A stretch of 64,000 nt of DNA from NCBI RefSeq assembly GCF_042651565.1, contig NZ_JBHSDF010000003.1; one strand, 5' to 3'. The position numbers and the translations under genes were made by a program. Source of the DNA: Salinispirillum marinum (GTDB taxonomy: Bacteria; Pseudomonadota; Gammaproteobacteria; Pseudomonadales; Natronospirillaceae). Below, piece by piece: positions 31,154 to 39,901 of the stretch (positions are counted from its first letter, which is position 1; the number at the start of each line of letters is the position of its first letter). The notes below the pieces were generated by a model. That model had not been told where the DNA came from, did no database searches, and saw nothing but the letters and a program-made list of their open reading frames with translations.

Positions 31154-33907
31154 ATGTTTAAACCCTATAGGCTGGTCTTGCCCATTGGTTGGGTGCTGAG
31201 TGCTCTGTTGCTCGTCGGTTGTGCTCAAAAAAATCTTCAATCGTCCGTCAGTGTCACCGCAGAAACCGGACGCCCGCAATTCATTGTCTGGCCGAATGCG
31301 AATTCCCATTCCAACAATGAAGTATCTATAAGGCTGGTGGTGCAGGCCGGTAGCCTGCAAGAAACGGATCAGCAACGAGGTTACGCGCACTTTGTCGAGC
31401 ACATGGTGTTTCGCGGTACGGAAAACTTCCCCGACAAAACTCTGCAAGCCCGCTTGCGCGACCTGGGTGTCGACATCGGGCAGCACAGCAATGCGTACAC
31501 ATCATTCAATGAAACCGTCTACTGGGTGCACCTGAATACCGCCGACCAAGAACGTATCGATGGCGTACTGGAAGTGCTGGCAGACATGGCCTTCAACGCC
31601 ACCTTTGACCCCGCCGTTGTCGAGGTCGAGAAATCGGTCGTGGTACAAGAATGGCGTGACCGTACGCGGGAAGAAACCAGTGTCGATGAGTTATTGAATG
31701 GCCACTTTTATCAAGGCAGCCGATACGCCGAACGCTATCCCATCGGCACCAAAGACAGCATCGAAGCCGCTACCGCAGATGCGTTAAAAGCCTTCTACGA
31801 ACACTGGTATCACAGCGGTAATATCAGTGTCATCGTGGCAGGAGATGTCGACCTGGCCGCCACGCAACAAACCTTACAGCGTGTGTTCCCCATGGATGCA
31901 CTGCGCGCCAGCGGTGGTCAGCCCGAACGTACAGCGTTGAATCTGAGCGCCATAAACCCGCGTTTCATGATCACCGACTCACTCACCACGGCGGGTTCGG
32001 TGTGGATCAGCTATCTGCATCCGCAAGATGTACCCAGTACCAACGCCGATGAAACACGCGAGTTGGCCTACTGGGTCGCGATGGATGTGTTGTACGATCG
32101 CTTAAGCAACCGCGTGTTGGACTTAGGCGGTCGTGTAACCGGCTTCGATGCCTTTGCTCACTACCCAGCACCCGGGTATTTTGCCATTGAACTGGGCGCC
32201 TATTTCCAAGGTGAGCACATGCAGGAGGCCGTTACTGTACTGGAAGAAGAACGCCAACGTTTGCTGACCGAAGGCGTAACCGAGGCCGAGCTAGCGCGCT
32301 GGAAAACCAACTTCCTGCGCACCGAACGTCGTCAGCAAGACTCCGCCGATCACCTCGCTAATGAAGCCATGTACCATGTACTGGAAAACTGGCCCATGCA
32401 GAACCAGCCGGAAAAACTGGCTTTGTGGGAAGAGATTCTGCCTTTAGTCACTACCGCCGAAATTCAGCAGGCCCTGAGCCCCACACTGACGCAAGCGCCC
32501 ATTGTGGCCTTGGTGCATCCGAATAACATCGCAGCGCCCGAAGCTGCAGATATCGATGCTTGGTTGGCGGCGGCGCGCTACGTGCCCAGCGCGCAACCGA
32601 CCGCGGATGCCGGAAATGAGTGGTCAATTAAGCCGACCTATCAAGGCGCCACAGAACTTGAAGAAGACCTAGGCCATGGACTTACCCGCTGGCAACTGGA
32701 CAACGGTATTGAGGTCTTTCATAAGTTCTCAGACGTGAACCCGAACAAGGTGAACTTCACCATGGTCGGATTGGGCGGCTTTAACCGATTGGCTGAAGAG
32801 GATATACCGGCAGGTCGATTGTTGGTCGATATGTTGGCCAACAGCGGTTTGCGTGACCTGGACGGCCCGCAGCTCAATCAGTGGCTGCAAGACCAGAACC
32901 TCGCGCTGGATATCCGCCAAGACTTTTTCGACAAAGCGTTGTATGGCTCTTCCGAAACCGACAATCTCGATATGGCGCTGCGTGTGGTGCACAGCGCCCT
33001 CACTGAGGCTCGCATTGACCCCAGAGTGTGGGAGTATTTTCATCAGCAGTATCGTGAACAGTTGCAGCAGTTGGCCACACACCCGCATAAACCTTGGATC
33101 GACATGGCTAATCGTGAGATGCATGGTAACGATGCGGCTTTGCGCCCATTGACCCAACAGGAGTTGGATCAGATCACCCAAGCGCAGGTTATGGATGTCT
33201 ATCAGCGCACCGTAGCGGGAGCACAAAACTACCGCTTATCCATCGTCGGTGACATCTCGCGTGAAGACGCTCGGCGTGCCGTCTTGGAAAGCATCGCCAC
33301 ACTCGCTCCACAGGCAGAAGAAATCCCGGTTGGACGACCCGTACCGCGCGTTCAAACCTCGTCCGATGAACGTGTCACGGGCAGTGGCGAGCAAAGTGCG
33401 CAAATCGTAATGCGTTACAACCTGCCTAAAGCCAACTTGGCGTCTACCTACGGCTTCGACAGCTACTATCTTAGCCGCTGGCTCAATGAACGTCTGTTCG
33501 ACCGCTTGCGCAATGAGCTTGGGCAGGTCTACAGCATTCACGTACAGGTTGACGGAAACACCGAGCGCCATGCCGATGTAACCTTGGTGATCAGCCTTGC
33601 CGTAGACCCGTACGAAGTCGACCATGCGATAGAAGAGGTCAGAGCAACCTTAGCCGCCACCCATGGCACGCTTGACCCAGAAGAACTGAGCCGTTGGCAT
33701 AGTGAAGGCCGCGATGGCCTGAAAAACGAACAATTGTCTCCTAATGTTCTGGCCAGCGACATTGCTTATGCCGAGCTTTTTGATTACGACGTGGTGCGTC
33801 TGGTCACCGCCGACCCGCGTGAACCAACCGCCGACAATGTAGAAGGTCTATTGGCGATGTTCTTGTACTCTGACACCATCCCGCAAACGTGGGTGTGGTT
33901 GCCCTAG
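31154..33907 (+). CDS. M16 family zinc metalloprotease, lipoprotein
   Basis: A 917-residue pitrilysin-type peptidase. The N-terminus is a lipoprotein signal with LLLVGCAQ, placing it in the cell envelope. The first M16 domain carries the inverted zinc motif HFVEH at residues 79-83 and the third zinc ligand within EVEKSVVVQEW about 75 residues later; a second, inactive M16-like half follows from about residue 500, with the C-terminal substrate-side segment LNERLFDRLRNELGQVYSI. Both halves in one chain match PqqL-like and other periplasmic M16 peptidases. ATG 31154 is chosen with AAAGGA upstream. The gene is monocistronic; its peptide substrates are unknown. Confidence 0.9.
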   Translation: MFKPYRLVLPIGWVLSALLLVGCAQKNLQSSVSVTAETGRPQFIVWPNANSHSNNEVSIRLVVQAGSLQETDQQRGYAHFVEHMVFRGTENFPDKTLQARLRDLGVDIGQHSNAYTSFNETVYWVHLNTADQERIDGVLEVLADMAFNATFDPAVVEVEKSVVVQEWRDRTREETSVDELLNGHFYQGSRYAERYPIGTKDSIEAATADALKAFYEHWYHSGNISVIVAGDVDLAATQQTLQRVFPMDALRASGGQPERTALNLSAINPRFMITDSLTTAGSVWISYLHPQDVPSTNADETRELAYWVAMDVLYDRLSNRVLDLGGRVTGFDAFAHYPAPGYFAIELGAYFQGEHMQEAVTVLEEERQRLLTEGVTEAELARWKTNFLRTERRQQDSADHLANEAMYHVLENWPMQNQPEKLALWEEILPLVTTAEIQQALSPTLTQAPIVALVHPNNIAAPEAADIDAWLAAARYVPSAQPTADAGNEWSIKPTYQGATELEEDLGHGLTRWQLDNGIEVFHKFSDVNPNKVNFTMVGLGGFNRLAEEDIPAGRLLVDMLANSGLRDLDGPQLNQWLQDQNLALDIRQDFFDKALYGSSETDNLDMALRVVHSALTEARIDPRVWEYFHQQYREQLQQLATHPHKPWIDMANREMHGNDAALRPLTQQELDQITQAQVMDVYQRTVAGAQNYRLSIVGDISREDARRAVLESIATLAPQAEEIPVGRPVPRVQTSSDERVTGSGEQSAQIVMRYNLPKANLASTYGFDSYYLSRWLNERLFDRLRNELGQVYSIHVQVDGNTERHADVTLVISLAVDPYEVDHAIEEVRATLAATHGTLDPEELSRWHSEGRDGLKNEQLSPNVLASDIAYAELFDYDVVRLVTADPREPTADNVEGLLAMFLYSDTIPQTWVWLP

Positions 33908-34005
33908 GCTGGGCATGAAATGAGCATCGTAACGTCGAGCGCAGGCGGCGTTATGATGCCGGGGCATGCGTTCGGAGAGACTCGTGGGGCTGCACGCGTT
34001 CTCTT

Positions 34006-34551
34006 CTAACGCATTAATAACGTTTTTAGCATAGTGATGGCTGGAGCACCCTGCTGCAGGTCGTTGGGATGCAGAATCAGCAGCCCATCGACGGTGCTCA
34101 GCATCAAGGTTGCATAAGCCACTGTTTGAGCGTCGTCTGCAGACAATCGTCCCGCTGCCCAGCGTATCCAATTGTGACTGATTTTGTTGGCGATGGCGGT
34201 CAGTAGCGGGTCACCACGGTTGGCTTTCGCAGAAATATCCAACCATAAACGCAAGTAATCTGCGAAGGCCTCATCTAAAGCCGATTGCCATAACACATCC
34301 AAAAACTCGTTGGGACTAAAAACTCGGTCACCAAAATTCTCGTCCAGTTGCGTGCTCAGTTGTTGTGCGATGTCGAGTAACACCGTTTCAAGTAACGCAT
34401 CCCTAGAGCCAAAGTAATACAACAACATACGGTCGCTGGTGCCCAATGCATCCGCAAGTTGCCGGAGTCCCATATCGCTGAACCCTTTGGCGAGGAAGAG
34501 AACGCCCAGTTGCTTGGTCAATTCCTTTTGCTTTAACGCTTTTTTATTCAT
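34006..34551 (-). CDS. TetR family transcriptional regulator
   Basis: A 181-residue repressor. The N-terminal helix-turn-helix is readable as LGVLFLAKGFSDMGLRQLAD followed by ALGTSDRMLLYYFGSRDALL. The C-terminal ligand domain has no recognisable ligand signature. It is divergent from a small membrane protein gene, with two identical-format inverted repeats (TGTAGC-N4-GCTACA) in the 76-base interval, the typical arrangement for a local repressor controlling itself and its neighbour. Confidence 0.88.
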   Translation of the reverse strand: MNKKALKQKELTKQLGVLFLAKGFSDMGLRQLADALGTSDRMLLYYFGSRDALLETVLLDIAQQLSTQLDENFGDRVFSPNEFLDVLWQSALDEAFADYLRLWLDISAKANRGDPLLTAIANKISHNWIRWAAGRLSADDAQTVAYATLMLSTVDGLLILHPNDLQQGAPAITMLKTLLMR

Positions 34552-34566
34552 ACCGCACCTTTTTGT

Positions 34567-34582
34567 TGTAGCGAGTGCTACA
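34567..34582. promoter_or_regulatory. TetR operator, site 1
   Basis: TGTAGCGAGTGCTACA: perfect TGTAGC/GCTACA arms with a four-base centre, located 15 bases from the TetR start codon. Repeated 27 bases away as site 2. Confidence 0.8.
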
Positions 34583-34593
34583 AAAACATATTA

Positions 34594-34609
34594 TGTAGCG
34601 GTTGCTACA
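34594..34609. promoter_or_regulatory. TetR operator, site 2
   Basis: TGTAGCGGTTGCTACA: same arms as site 1, placed 18 bases before the start of the membrane protein gene, so a bound repressor would block both divergent promoters. Confidence 0.8.
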
Positions 34610-34627
34610 TAAGTGTGAGGAAACAAA

Positions 34628-35056
34628 ATGGAAAACTTCAAGACGTTAACACACAAACAAACCTTAGGCGTATTGTGCCTAATGTCTATTAGCTTTTGGT
34701 TCTTGTTTGCGCTCGTCTTTCGACTGTATTGGCAGACAAGCTTACCCATCGAAGAACAAAGGGTTCTTTTCTGGATGTGGTTGATTGTTGCGTCGCTGGT
34801 GTTTGTGGTAAGCCTCTATAGCATTTTTTGGCTTTTCAATATTTCACCCAGAAACAGACCTTCAGCGGGTATTGCCCTAACCGCGCCAGCCATGTGTTTA
34901 GACGTTTTTACGACCCAGTTCATTGAAGTCTGGCTACCGTCTGCAGGCGCTTTTGATGATCGCCATTATGCTGCTCTCATCATCGGAGGCGTCGCTATCA
35001 TACTGCTCGTATGCCTCGCCTCGTCGGGCGAAAGGCATAAGAGTGAGAGCGCCTAG
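34628..35056 (+). CDS. Small four-helix membrane protein (DUF5367-like)
   Basis: A 142-residue inner-membrane protein with four hydrophobic segments (LCLMSISFWFLFALVF, LFWMWLIVASLVFVV, ALTAPAMCLDVFTTQFIEVW region, AALIIGGVAIILLVCL). The segment TAPAMCLDVF resembles the DUF5367 family; this is a weak resemblance. GTGAGG precedes the ATG. It is probably the regulated target of the divergent TetR repressor. TetR-controlled small membrane proteins are often efflux or stress related, but no transport function can be claimed. Confidence 0.65.
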   Translation: MENFKTLTHKQTLGVLCLMSISFWFLFALVFRLYWQTSLPIEEQRVLFWMWLIVASLVFVVSLYSIFWLFNISPRNRPSAGIALTAPAMCLDVFTTQFIEVWLPSAGAFDDRHYAALIIGGVAIILLVCLASSGERHKSESA

Positions 35057-35092
35057 GGAGATGAGTCAAGGTAGGTTCATCAGTGTGGCTGC

Positions 35093-35515
35093 CTAAGCAG
35101 CCACAGTAAACGCAGTTAGTATCTCTTCCGGAATCGGCTGTGCCTTAATACCGCCGGGCTTTTCCTCATCGGCGCACACCCATACCCGTGTTTCGAAGCC
35201 TTCCACCGCGAGGGCTTCGCCTTTCAGAATGCGGTGGTGCACGTCAAAGCTGCTGCGCCGGAATTCGGTGACGCGGCTTTCAATGACGATTTCTTCGCCG
35301 TAGCGTGATGGGATGTAGAACTTCGAGCGCGTATCCACCATGGGAATGCCAACGCTGTTGAAGCGTTGCACCATGTCGTATTTCGGGAAGCCTGCGGCGG
35401 CAAACAGGCGGCCGGTGGCGTCATCAAAATAGGCAAAATAGCGCGGGTAAAATACGATACCAGCGGGGTCGCAGTCGCCCCATTCTACGGTGCGGGTGTG
35501 GCGATTAATAAGCAT
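35093..35515 (-). CDS. 4-Hydroxybenzoyl-CoA thioesterase-like hot-dog protein
   Basis: A 140-residue hot-dog thioesterase. The segment VEWGDCDPAGIVFYPRYFAYFDDA contains the catalytic Asp and closely matches Pseudomonas-type 4-hydroxybenzoyl-CoA thioesterase. It should release free 4-hydroxybenzoate (or vanillate) from its CoA ester in the cytoplasm. ATG 35515 is chosen with an AGGAC site upstream; the frame remains open further but overlaps the CoA ligase gene. It is the last gene of the minus-strand aromatic operon, 25 bases after the CoA ligase gene. The product would feed PobA encoded 7 kb away. Confidence 0.85.
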   Translation of the reverse strand: MLINRHTRTVEWGDCDPAGIVFYPRYFAYFDDATGRLFAAAGFPKYDMVQRFNSVGIPMVDTRSKFYIPSRYGEEIVIESRVTEFRRSSFDVHHRILKGEALAVEGFETRVWVCADEEKPGGIKAQPIPEEILTAFTVAA

Positions 35516-35540
35516 AGTGTCGTCCTCGTAAATGGGTTCG

Positions 35541-37382
35541 TCAGTCCGCGCTAAGCACTCGTGATGAAGGTTTGGCAGAGTAGATGTCGGCCACGACAGC
35601 GGCCCGGTTTTCCAACACGGCGCGCTGGTTGATGGAGCCTTTATCGGTAATTTCATGAGCATCCAAGCGTGGCGGTTCGTCCAGCAGTACCGCACGCTTT
35701 ACGCGATTCGAGCTGCCGGTGCTGGTAGCAATCAGGTGGTGCAGAATGTCTTTAAACCGGGCTTCCACGGCGGGGTGGCTGTGTATGTCAGCGGGGCTGG
35801 CGTCCGGCCCTAAACCTGCGACTGCACGGCATTGTTCCAAGTCGGTAAACACCAGCATGGACACAAACGGTTTGTCCAGTCCGGCGATGACGGCATCTTT
35901 GAGCAGCGGTGCGCCCGCTTCGATCACTTTGGCACGCAATGGCCCTACGCTAACCCAGGTGCCAGTGTCGAGTTTGAAGTCTTCCGAAATTCGCCCATCG
36001 AAACGCATGCCGCGTTGCGGGTTGGCGGGGTCGATAAATTTACCGGCGTCGCCTAAGCAGTAAAAGCCTTCTTCATCGAAGCTTTTGGCGGTGACATCGG
36101 GCTGTCGCCAATAACCGGGCATGACGTTGGGACCGCGCACACGCAATTCGGTTTTGCCGCCGTTCGGTACGAGCTTGATTTCGACACCGAAGGCAGGGGT
36201 GCCGATCACGCCGGATTGTGATTCCTCAAGGGAGGCAAACATCGCTGAGGGTGCGGTTTCCGTCGCGCCCAGTCCGGTTAACATGCCGATTTTGTGGCCG
36301 ACGGTTTTGATCGCCAGGGCGTCCAGTCGGTCCCAAACGTGTTGCGACAGGCTGGCTCCGGCAAAAAACATCAAATTCAGGTCGCGGAAGAAGCGCTCGC
36401 GCAGGGCATCATCACGCTCGAAATATTCAACCAATAGTTCAAAACCTTTGGGTACGTTGAAGTAGACCGTGGGTGAAATTTCTTGCAGGTTCTTGAGCGT
36501 GATGTCGATCTGGCCCGGCACCGGTTTGCCATCGTCGATGTACAGCGAACCACCGTTATACAGCACAATGCCAACGTTATGGTTGCCACCAAAGGTATGG
36601 TTCCACGGTAGCCAGTCGATCAATACAGGTGGTTGGGTGCGATGGAAGGTCATCAAGCTGACCAGCATTTCCTGATTCGAGCACAGCATGCGGTTGGTGT
36701 TGATCACGCCTTTCGGCATACCGGTGGAGCCCGAAGTGAACAGGAATTTGGCGATGGTGTCGGCCGTGACGGCCTGATGCGCACGGTCCACCGCATCGGT
36801 AACGGGGGTCTCTAACAGTTCGGCAAAGGTTGTGGCCTCGCCGTCGTAGCCTGTGGTATCGACGGCCACGCAAGTTGCATTCTCTGGCTTGATGACGTTC
36901 AAGGCGGCGGCAAAACTGGCCGCTGAATCAACCATCAAAAGGCCGGGGGTCAGCAGTTCGCAGATGTATTTGGCCTTACTGAAGTCTTTGCTCACCAAGC
37001 AATACGCGGGTGAGATGGGCGCATAGGGTACACCCACATACATGGCCGCGAAGGCCAGCAACAGGTGTTCGATGCTGTTGCCGGACAAAATCACTAGGGG
37101 CCGCTCGGGCGATAGTTGGCGGTCGAGCAGGGCTTGCCCCAGCGCGCGAACTTTTTGTCGGGCTTCGGCGTAGGTCACTTTTTGCCATTCACCGGCGGCA
37201 TCACGGCGCGCTACCAGTACTTGGTCGGGGGTGCGTTCGGCCCATTCGTCCAGCCGCTGCATAAAAGTTTCCGGGTAGGCGTTGAGCGGTTCTTGGTTGC
37301 GCAACAACTGGCTACCATCAGGGCGGTCAATCAGTTCTACCGTGCCGATGCCAATATGAATGTCTTTGAAGCTCATGGTCAT
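35541..37382 (-). CDS. Feruloyl-CoA synthase-like hydroxycinnamate CoA ligase
   Basis: A 613-residue AMP-forming acyl-CoA ligase. Seen: P-loop FLFTSGSTGMPKGVINTNRM, the family-specific DWLPWNHTFGGNHNVG and GLGATETAPSAMF, and the adenylate motif YCLGDAGKF. The WNHTFGGNHN pattern and the length point to the feruloyl-CoA synthase group of AMP-binding enzymes. The usual catalytic C-terminal Lys region (KL-DTGTWVSVGPLRAK) is present in modified form, as in this group. Expected reaction: ferulate, p-coumarate or related phenylpropanoate + ATP + CoA to the CoA ester. Located 18 bases after the acyl-CoA dehydrogenase gene. Start ATG 37382 or the second Met two codons on. Confidence 0.87.
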   Translation of the reverse strand: MTMSFKDIHIGIGTVELIDRPDGSQLLRNQEPLNAYPETFMQRLDEWAERTPDQVLVARRDAAGEWQKVTYAEARQKVRALGQALLDRQLSPERPLVILSGNSIEHLLLAFAAMYVGVPYAPISPAYCLVSKDFSKAKYICELLTPGLLMVDSAASFAAALNVIKPENATCVAVDTTGYDGEATTFAELLETPVTDAVDRAHQAVTADTIAKFLFTSGSTGMPKGVINTNRMLCSNQEMLVSLMTFHRTQPPVLIDWLPWNHTFGGNHNVGIVLYNGGSLYIDDGKPVPGQIDITLKNLQEISPTVYFNVPKGFELLVEYFERDDALRERFFRDLNLMFFAGASLSQHVWDRLDALAIKTVGHKIGMLTGLGATETAPSAMFASLEESQSGVIGTPAFGVEIKLVPNGGKTELRVRGPNVMPGYWRQPDVTAKSFDEEGFYCLGDAGKFIDPANPQRGMRFDGRISEDFKLDTGTWVSVGPLRAKVIEAGAPLLKDAVIAGLDKPFVSMLVFTDLEQCRAVAGLGPDASPADIHSHPAVEARFKDILHHLIATSTGSSNRVKRAVLLDEPPRLDAHEITDKGSINQRAVLENRAAVVADIYSAKPSSRVLSAD

Positions 37383-37400
37383 GCTAAGCCTGTATTGTGA

Positions 37401-39107
37401 TTATTGTTGAAAGTCGTAGTCCACAAGTCCCACATCCGCTTGCTGTATGCGGGCCAGATGTAGGTGTAATTCGGGTAGCCAATGGGCGTGGTAGAAGTCG
37501 CGCAGGGCAGTAACATTCTGCCGATAGCCAGCGTCAACCGATGCTGCCTGAGCTTTGTCGGCGGCTTGGCAGAGTTGCCATGCTCCGGCAAGAATGCCGG
37601 TCGCTTCCAGCAGCGGCACGGCTGCGGCATGCAGATATGTAAGTGCTTGGTGATCCAGTAAACGGCCACTGGTGTCGCGCAGCGCTTGGACGTAGGGCGC
37701 TAAACTGGACTGTTCGGCCACGCGGTCGAGCCAGTGGTGGAACGTTGCGCCGTTGTCCTTACGGATTTTTCGAAACAACAAGTCCTGCGCTTGAATGCCC
37801 GTGGTGCCTTCGTAAATGGTGGAGATTTTTAAGTCGCGGTAGAACTGCGCCACGCCGGTTTCTTCAATAAACCCCATGCCACCAAAAATCTGAATCGCGT
37901 CACCGGTCAGCCGGTTGGCGTACTCGGTTGACCATGCCTTGAATACCGGGGTCAGTAATTCCAACTCGGCACGCGCTTCCTGTTGTGCGGGATGCTCTAC
38001 TTGCCGCGCTTGATCTACCCGGAAGCCGAGATAATAGCCAAGCAAGCGTGAAGCCAAAATCTGGCTGCGCATGCGCAGTAACAAGCGGCGAATGTCGGGG
38101 TGTTCGATCAGTGCGGTGGGCGACTCGCCGGTACGAGGATGTTTACCTTGGCGGCGTTCGTTGGCCCAGCCCAGTGCCGCTTGATAAGCGCGTTCGGCAA
38201 TGGCCGTGCCTTGCAAACCGACGCTCAGCCGGGCTTCGTTCATCATCACAAACATGATGCTGAGGCCTTTGTTCGCCGGGCCGACCAATTCGCCCCAAGC
38301 CTGGTCGAATTGCAGCGTACAGGTTGGGCTGCCATGCAGGCCCATCTTATGTTCAATGCCGGTGCAGGTGACACCGTTGGGCTGATCAATGCCATCGCCT
38401 GGCCGTATATTTGGCACGGCGAATAACGAGATGCCTTGGCTACCGGCAGGCGCATCAGGCAGGCGTGCCAGCACCAGATGCAGGGTGCGCTCAGTCATGT
38501 CGTGCTGACCAAAGGTGATGTACAGCTTGTTGCCGGTCAGGCGGTAACCGCCGTCAGCGTCTGGGATAGCCCGGGTGGTCAACAACCCAAGGTCGGAACC
38601 GGCGGCAGGCTCGGTTAGCGCCATGGTCGCGGTCCATTCGCCACTGACCAACAACGGCCCGTAGCGGTCAATAAGTGTTTGCTCGCCGCTGGCCAGTAAC
38701 GCTTCTACCGCGCCTTCGGTGAGTGGTTGAATCATACTGAAGGCCAAATTGGCGCTCTGCCAGCATTCGGCGACCGGCATAGCCAGTACCTTAGGCAGTG
38801 CCTGACCGCCTAACGCTTCGGGCAGGCAGAGGCCAGTCCAGCCAGCACTCCGGAACTGATCATAAGCGGCGGGCCAGCCGTTGGGCGTGCGCACGGTGCC
38901 GTCTTGCCATTGGCAACCCTGTTGGTCGCCGACGGGGTTCAAGGGGGCAAGCACCTGTTCGGCAAAGCGCCCTGCTTCATCCACGATGGCCGACATCAAA
39001 TCGGTATCAAGGGCGGCGCAGGCATCCACCGTCGCCAGTGCTTCCGCACCGATGTGGTGTTGCAGAATAAAGGCGATGTCGTCGCGCGGTGCACGGTAAT
39101 CCAACAT
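37401..39107 (-). CDS. Acyl-CoA dehydrogenase, phenylpropanoyl-CoA type inferred
   Basis: A 568-residue FAD acyl-CoA dehydrogenase, longer than short/medium-chain enzymes and with the extended C-terminal domain of the FadE-like long subgroup. Seen: MALTEPAAGSDLGLL and the flavin/substrate segment ITFGQHD, the DAIQIFGGMGFIEETGVAQF block, and the catalytic region ISTIYEGTTGIQAQDLL. In this operon it could oxidise dihydro-hydroxycinnamoyl-CoA (a saturated side chain) to the cinnamoyl-CoA, widening the substrate range. Gaps to neighbours are 15 and 18 bases, so it is co-transcribed. Chain-length preference cannot be read from sequence. Confidence 0.87.
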   Translation of the reverse strand: MLDYRAPRDDIAFILQHHIGAEALATVDACAALDTDLMSAIVDEAGRFAEQVLAPLNPVGDQQGCQWQDGTVRTPNGWPAAYDQFRSAGWTGLCLPEALGGQALPKVLAMPVAECWQSANLAFSMIQPLTEGAVEALLASGEQTLIDRYGPLLVSGEWTATMALTEPAAGSDLGLLTTRAIPDADGGYRLTGNKLYITFGQHDMTERTLHLVLARLPDAPAGSQGISLFAVPNIRPGDGIDQPNGVTCTGIEHKMGLHGSPTCTLQFDQAWGELVGPANKGLSIMFVMMNEARLSVGLQGTAIAERAYQAALGWANERRQGKHPRTGESPTALIEHPDIRRLLLRMRSQILASRLLGYYLGFRVDQARQVEHPAQQEARAELELLTPVFKAWSTEYANRLTGDAIQIFGGMGFIEETGVAQFYRDLKISTIYEGTTGIQAQDLLFRKIRKDNGATFHHWLDRVAEQSSLAPYVQALRDTSGRLLDHQALTYLHAAAVPLLEATGILAGAWQLCQAADKAQAASVDAGYRQNVTALRDFYHAHWLPELHLHLARIQQADVGLVDYDFQQ

Positions 39108-39122
39108 GGTCTATGTCCCTGC

Positions 39123-39890
39123 TCAGCGTGGTGCCATGCGTAAGGCGCCGTCCAAACGGATGACCTCACCATTCAGCATGGGGTTTTCGATGATGTGGCA
39201 AGCCAGCCGCGCAAACTCATCGGGTTCACCCAAGCGTGCCGGGAAGGGTACGGATTCGCCTAAGGAGCGCTGCACCTCTTCAGGTAACACGTCCATCATC
39301 GGCGTTTTGAACAGCCCCGGTGCGATGGTCATCACGCGAATACCGAAATCGGCCAGTTCGCGGGCGATGGGTAGGGTCATGCTGACAATACCGCCTTTGG
39401 ATGCGGCATAAGCAGCTTGGCCAATTTGCCCGTCATAAGCCGCGACTGAGGCGGTGTTGATGATAACGCCCTGCTCACGGTCGGCGTTCACCGGATTATG
39501 TTGCATGGCGTCGGCGGCCAACCGAATCATGTTAAAGGTGCCAATCAGGTTGACGTTGATCATGCGCTGAAAGCGTTCCAGATCATGCACGCCGTTGCGC
39601 CCTAATAGCCGCGCTGCACCGGGAATACCTGCGCAGTTCACCAAACCATTGAGCCGCCCGCCCCAACTGACCGCTGCGGCAATGGCTTGTTGTGCCTGTT
39701 CGGTGTTGGTGATGTCGGTCGATACAAAGCGCGCGCGTTCGCCCAGCTCAGCAGCAATGGCTTGGCCGCGTTCGGCGTTAACATCAGCCATCAGCACGCG
39801 TGCACCCTGTTGCAGCAAGCGGCGGGTGACGCCTTCACCTAAACCGGAACTGGCGCCAGTGACAAGAAAGGTCGAGTCTTGAATGTTCAT
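39123..39890 (-). CDS. SDR 3-hydroxyacyl-CoA dehydrogenase
   Basis: A 255-residue short-chain dehydrogenase. Seen: cofactor loop VTGASSGLGEGVTRRL, acidic residue in LMADVNAERG (NAD preference), NTASVAAYDGQIGQAAYAASKGG holding the catalytic Ser-Tyr-Lys. It resembles type 2 3-hydroxyacyl-CoA dehydrogenases (HSD17B10-like) used in beta-oxidation side routes. In context it would oxidise the 3-hydroxy-3-(hydroxyphenyl)propionyl-CoA made by the hydratase. It lies 11 bases from the thiolase gene and 15 from the dehydrogenase gene. Confidence 0.9.
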   Translation of the reverse strand: MNIQDSTFLVTGASSGLGEGVTRRLLQQGARVLMADVNAERGQAIAAELGERARFVSTDITNTEQAQQAIAAAVSWGGRLNGLVNCAGIPGAARLLGRNGVHDLERFQRMINVNLIGTFNMIRLAADAMQHNPVNADREQGVIINTASVAAYDGQIGQAAYAASKGGIVSMTLPIARELADFGIRVMTIAPGLFKTPMMDVLPEEVQRSLGESVPFPARLGEPDEFARLACHIIENPMLNGEVIRLDGALRMAPR

Positions 39891-39901
39891 CTTGTGTCCT
39901 C

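Noticed and set aside
35516..35695. Upstream extension of the thioesterase ORF
   Set aside because: It lies wholly over the end of the CoA ligase gene in another frame and precedes the conserved thioesterase start, so it is chance open frame.
37985..39143. Several plus-strand ORFs of 60-108 codons opposite the acyl-CoA dehydrogenase gene
   Set aside because: They are shadows of a well-supported enzyme on the other strand; no family features.
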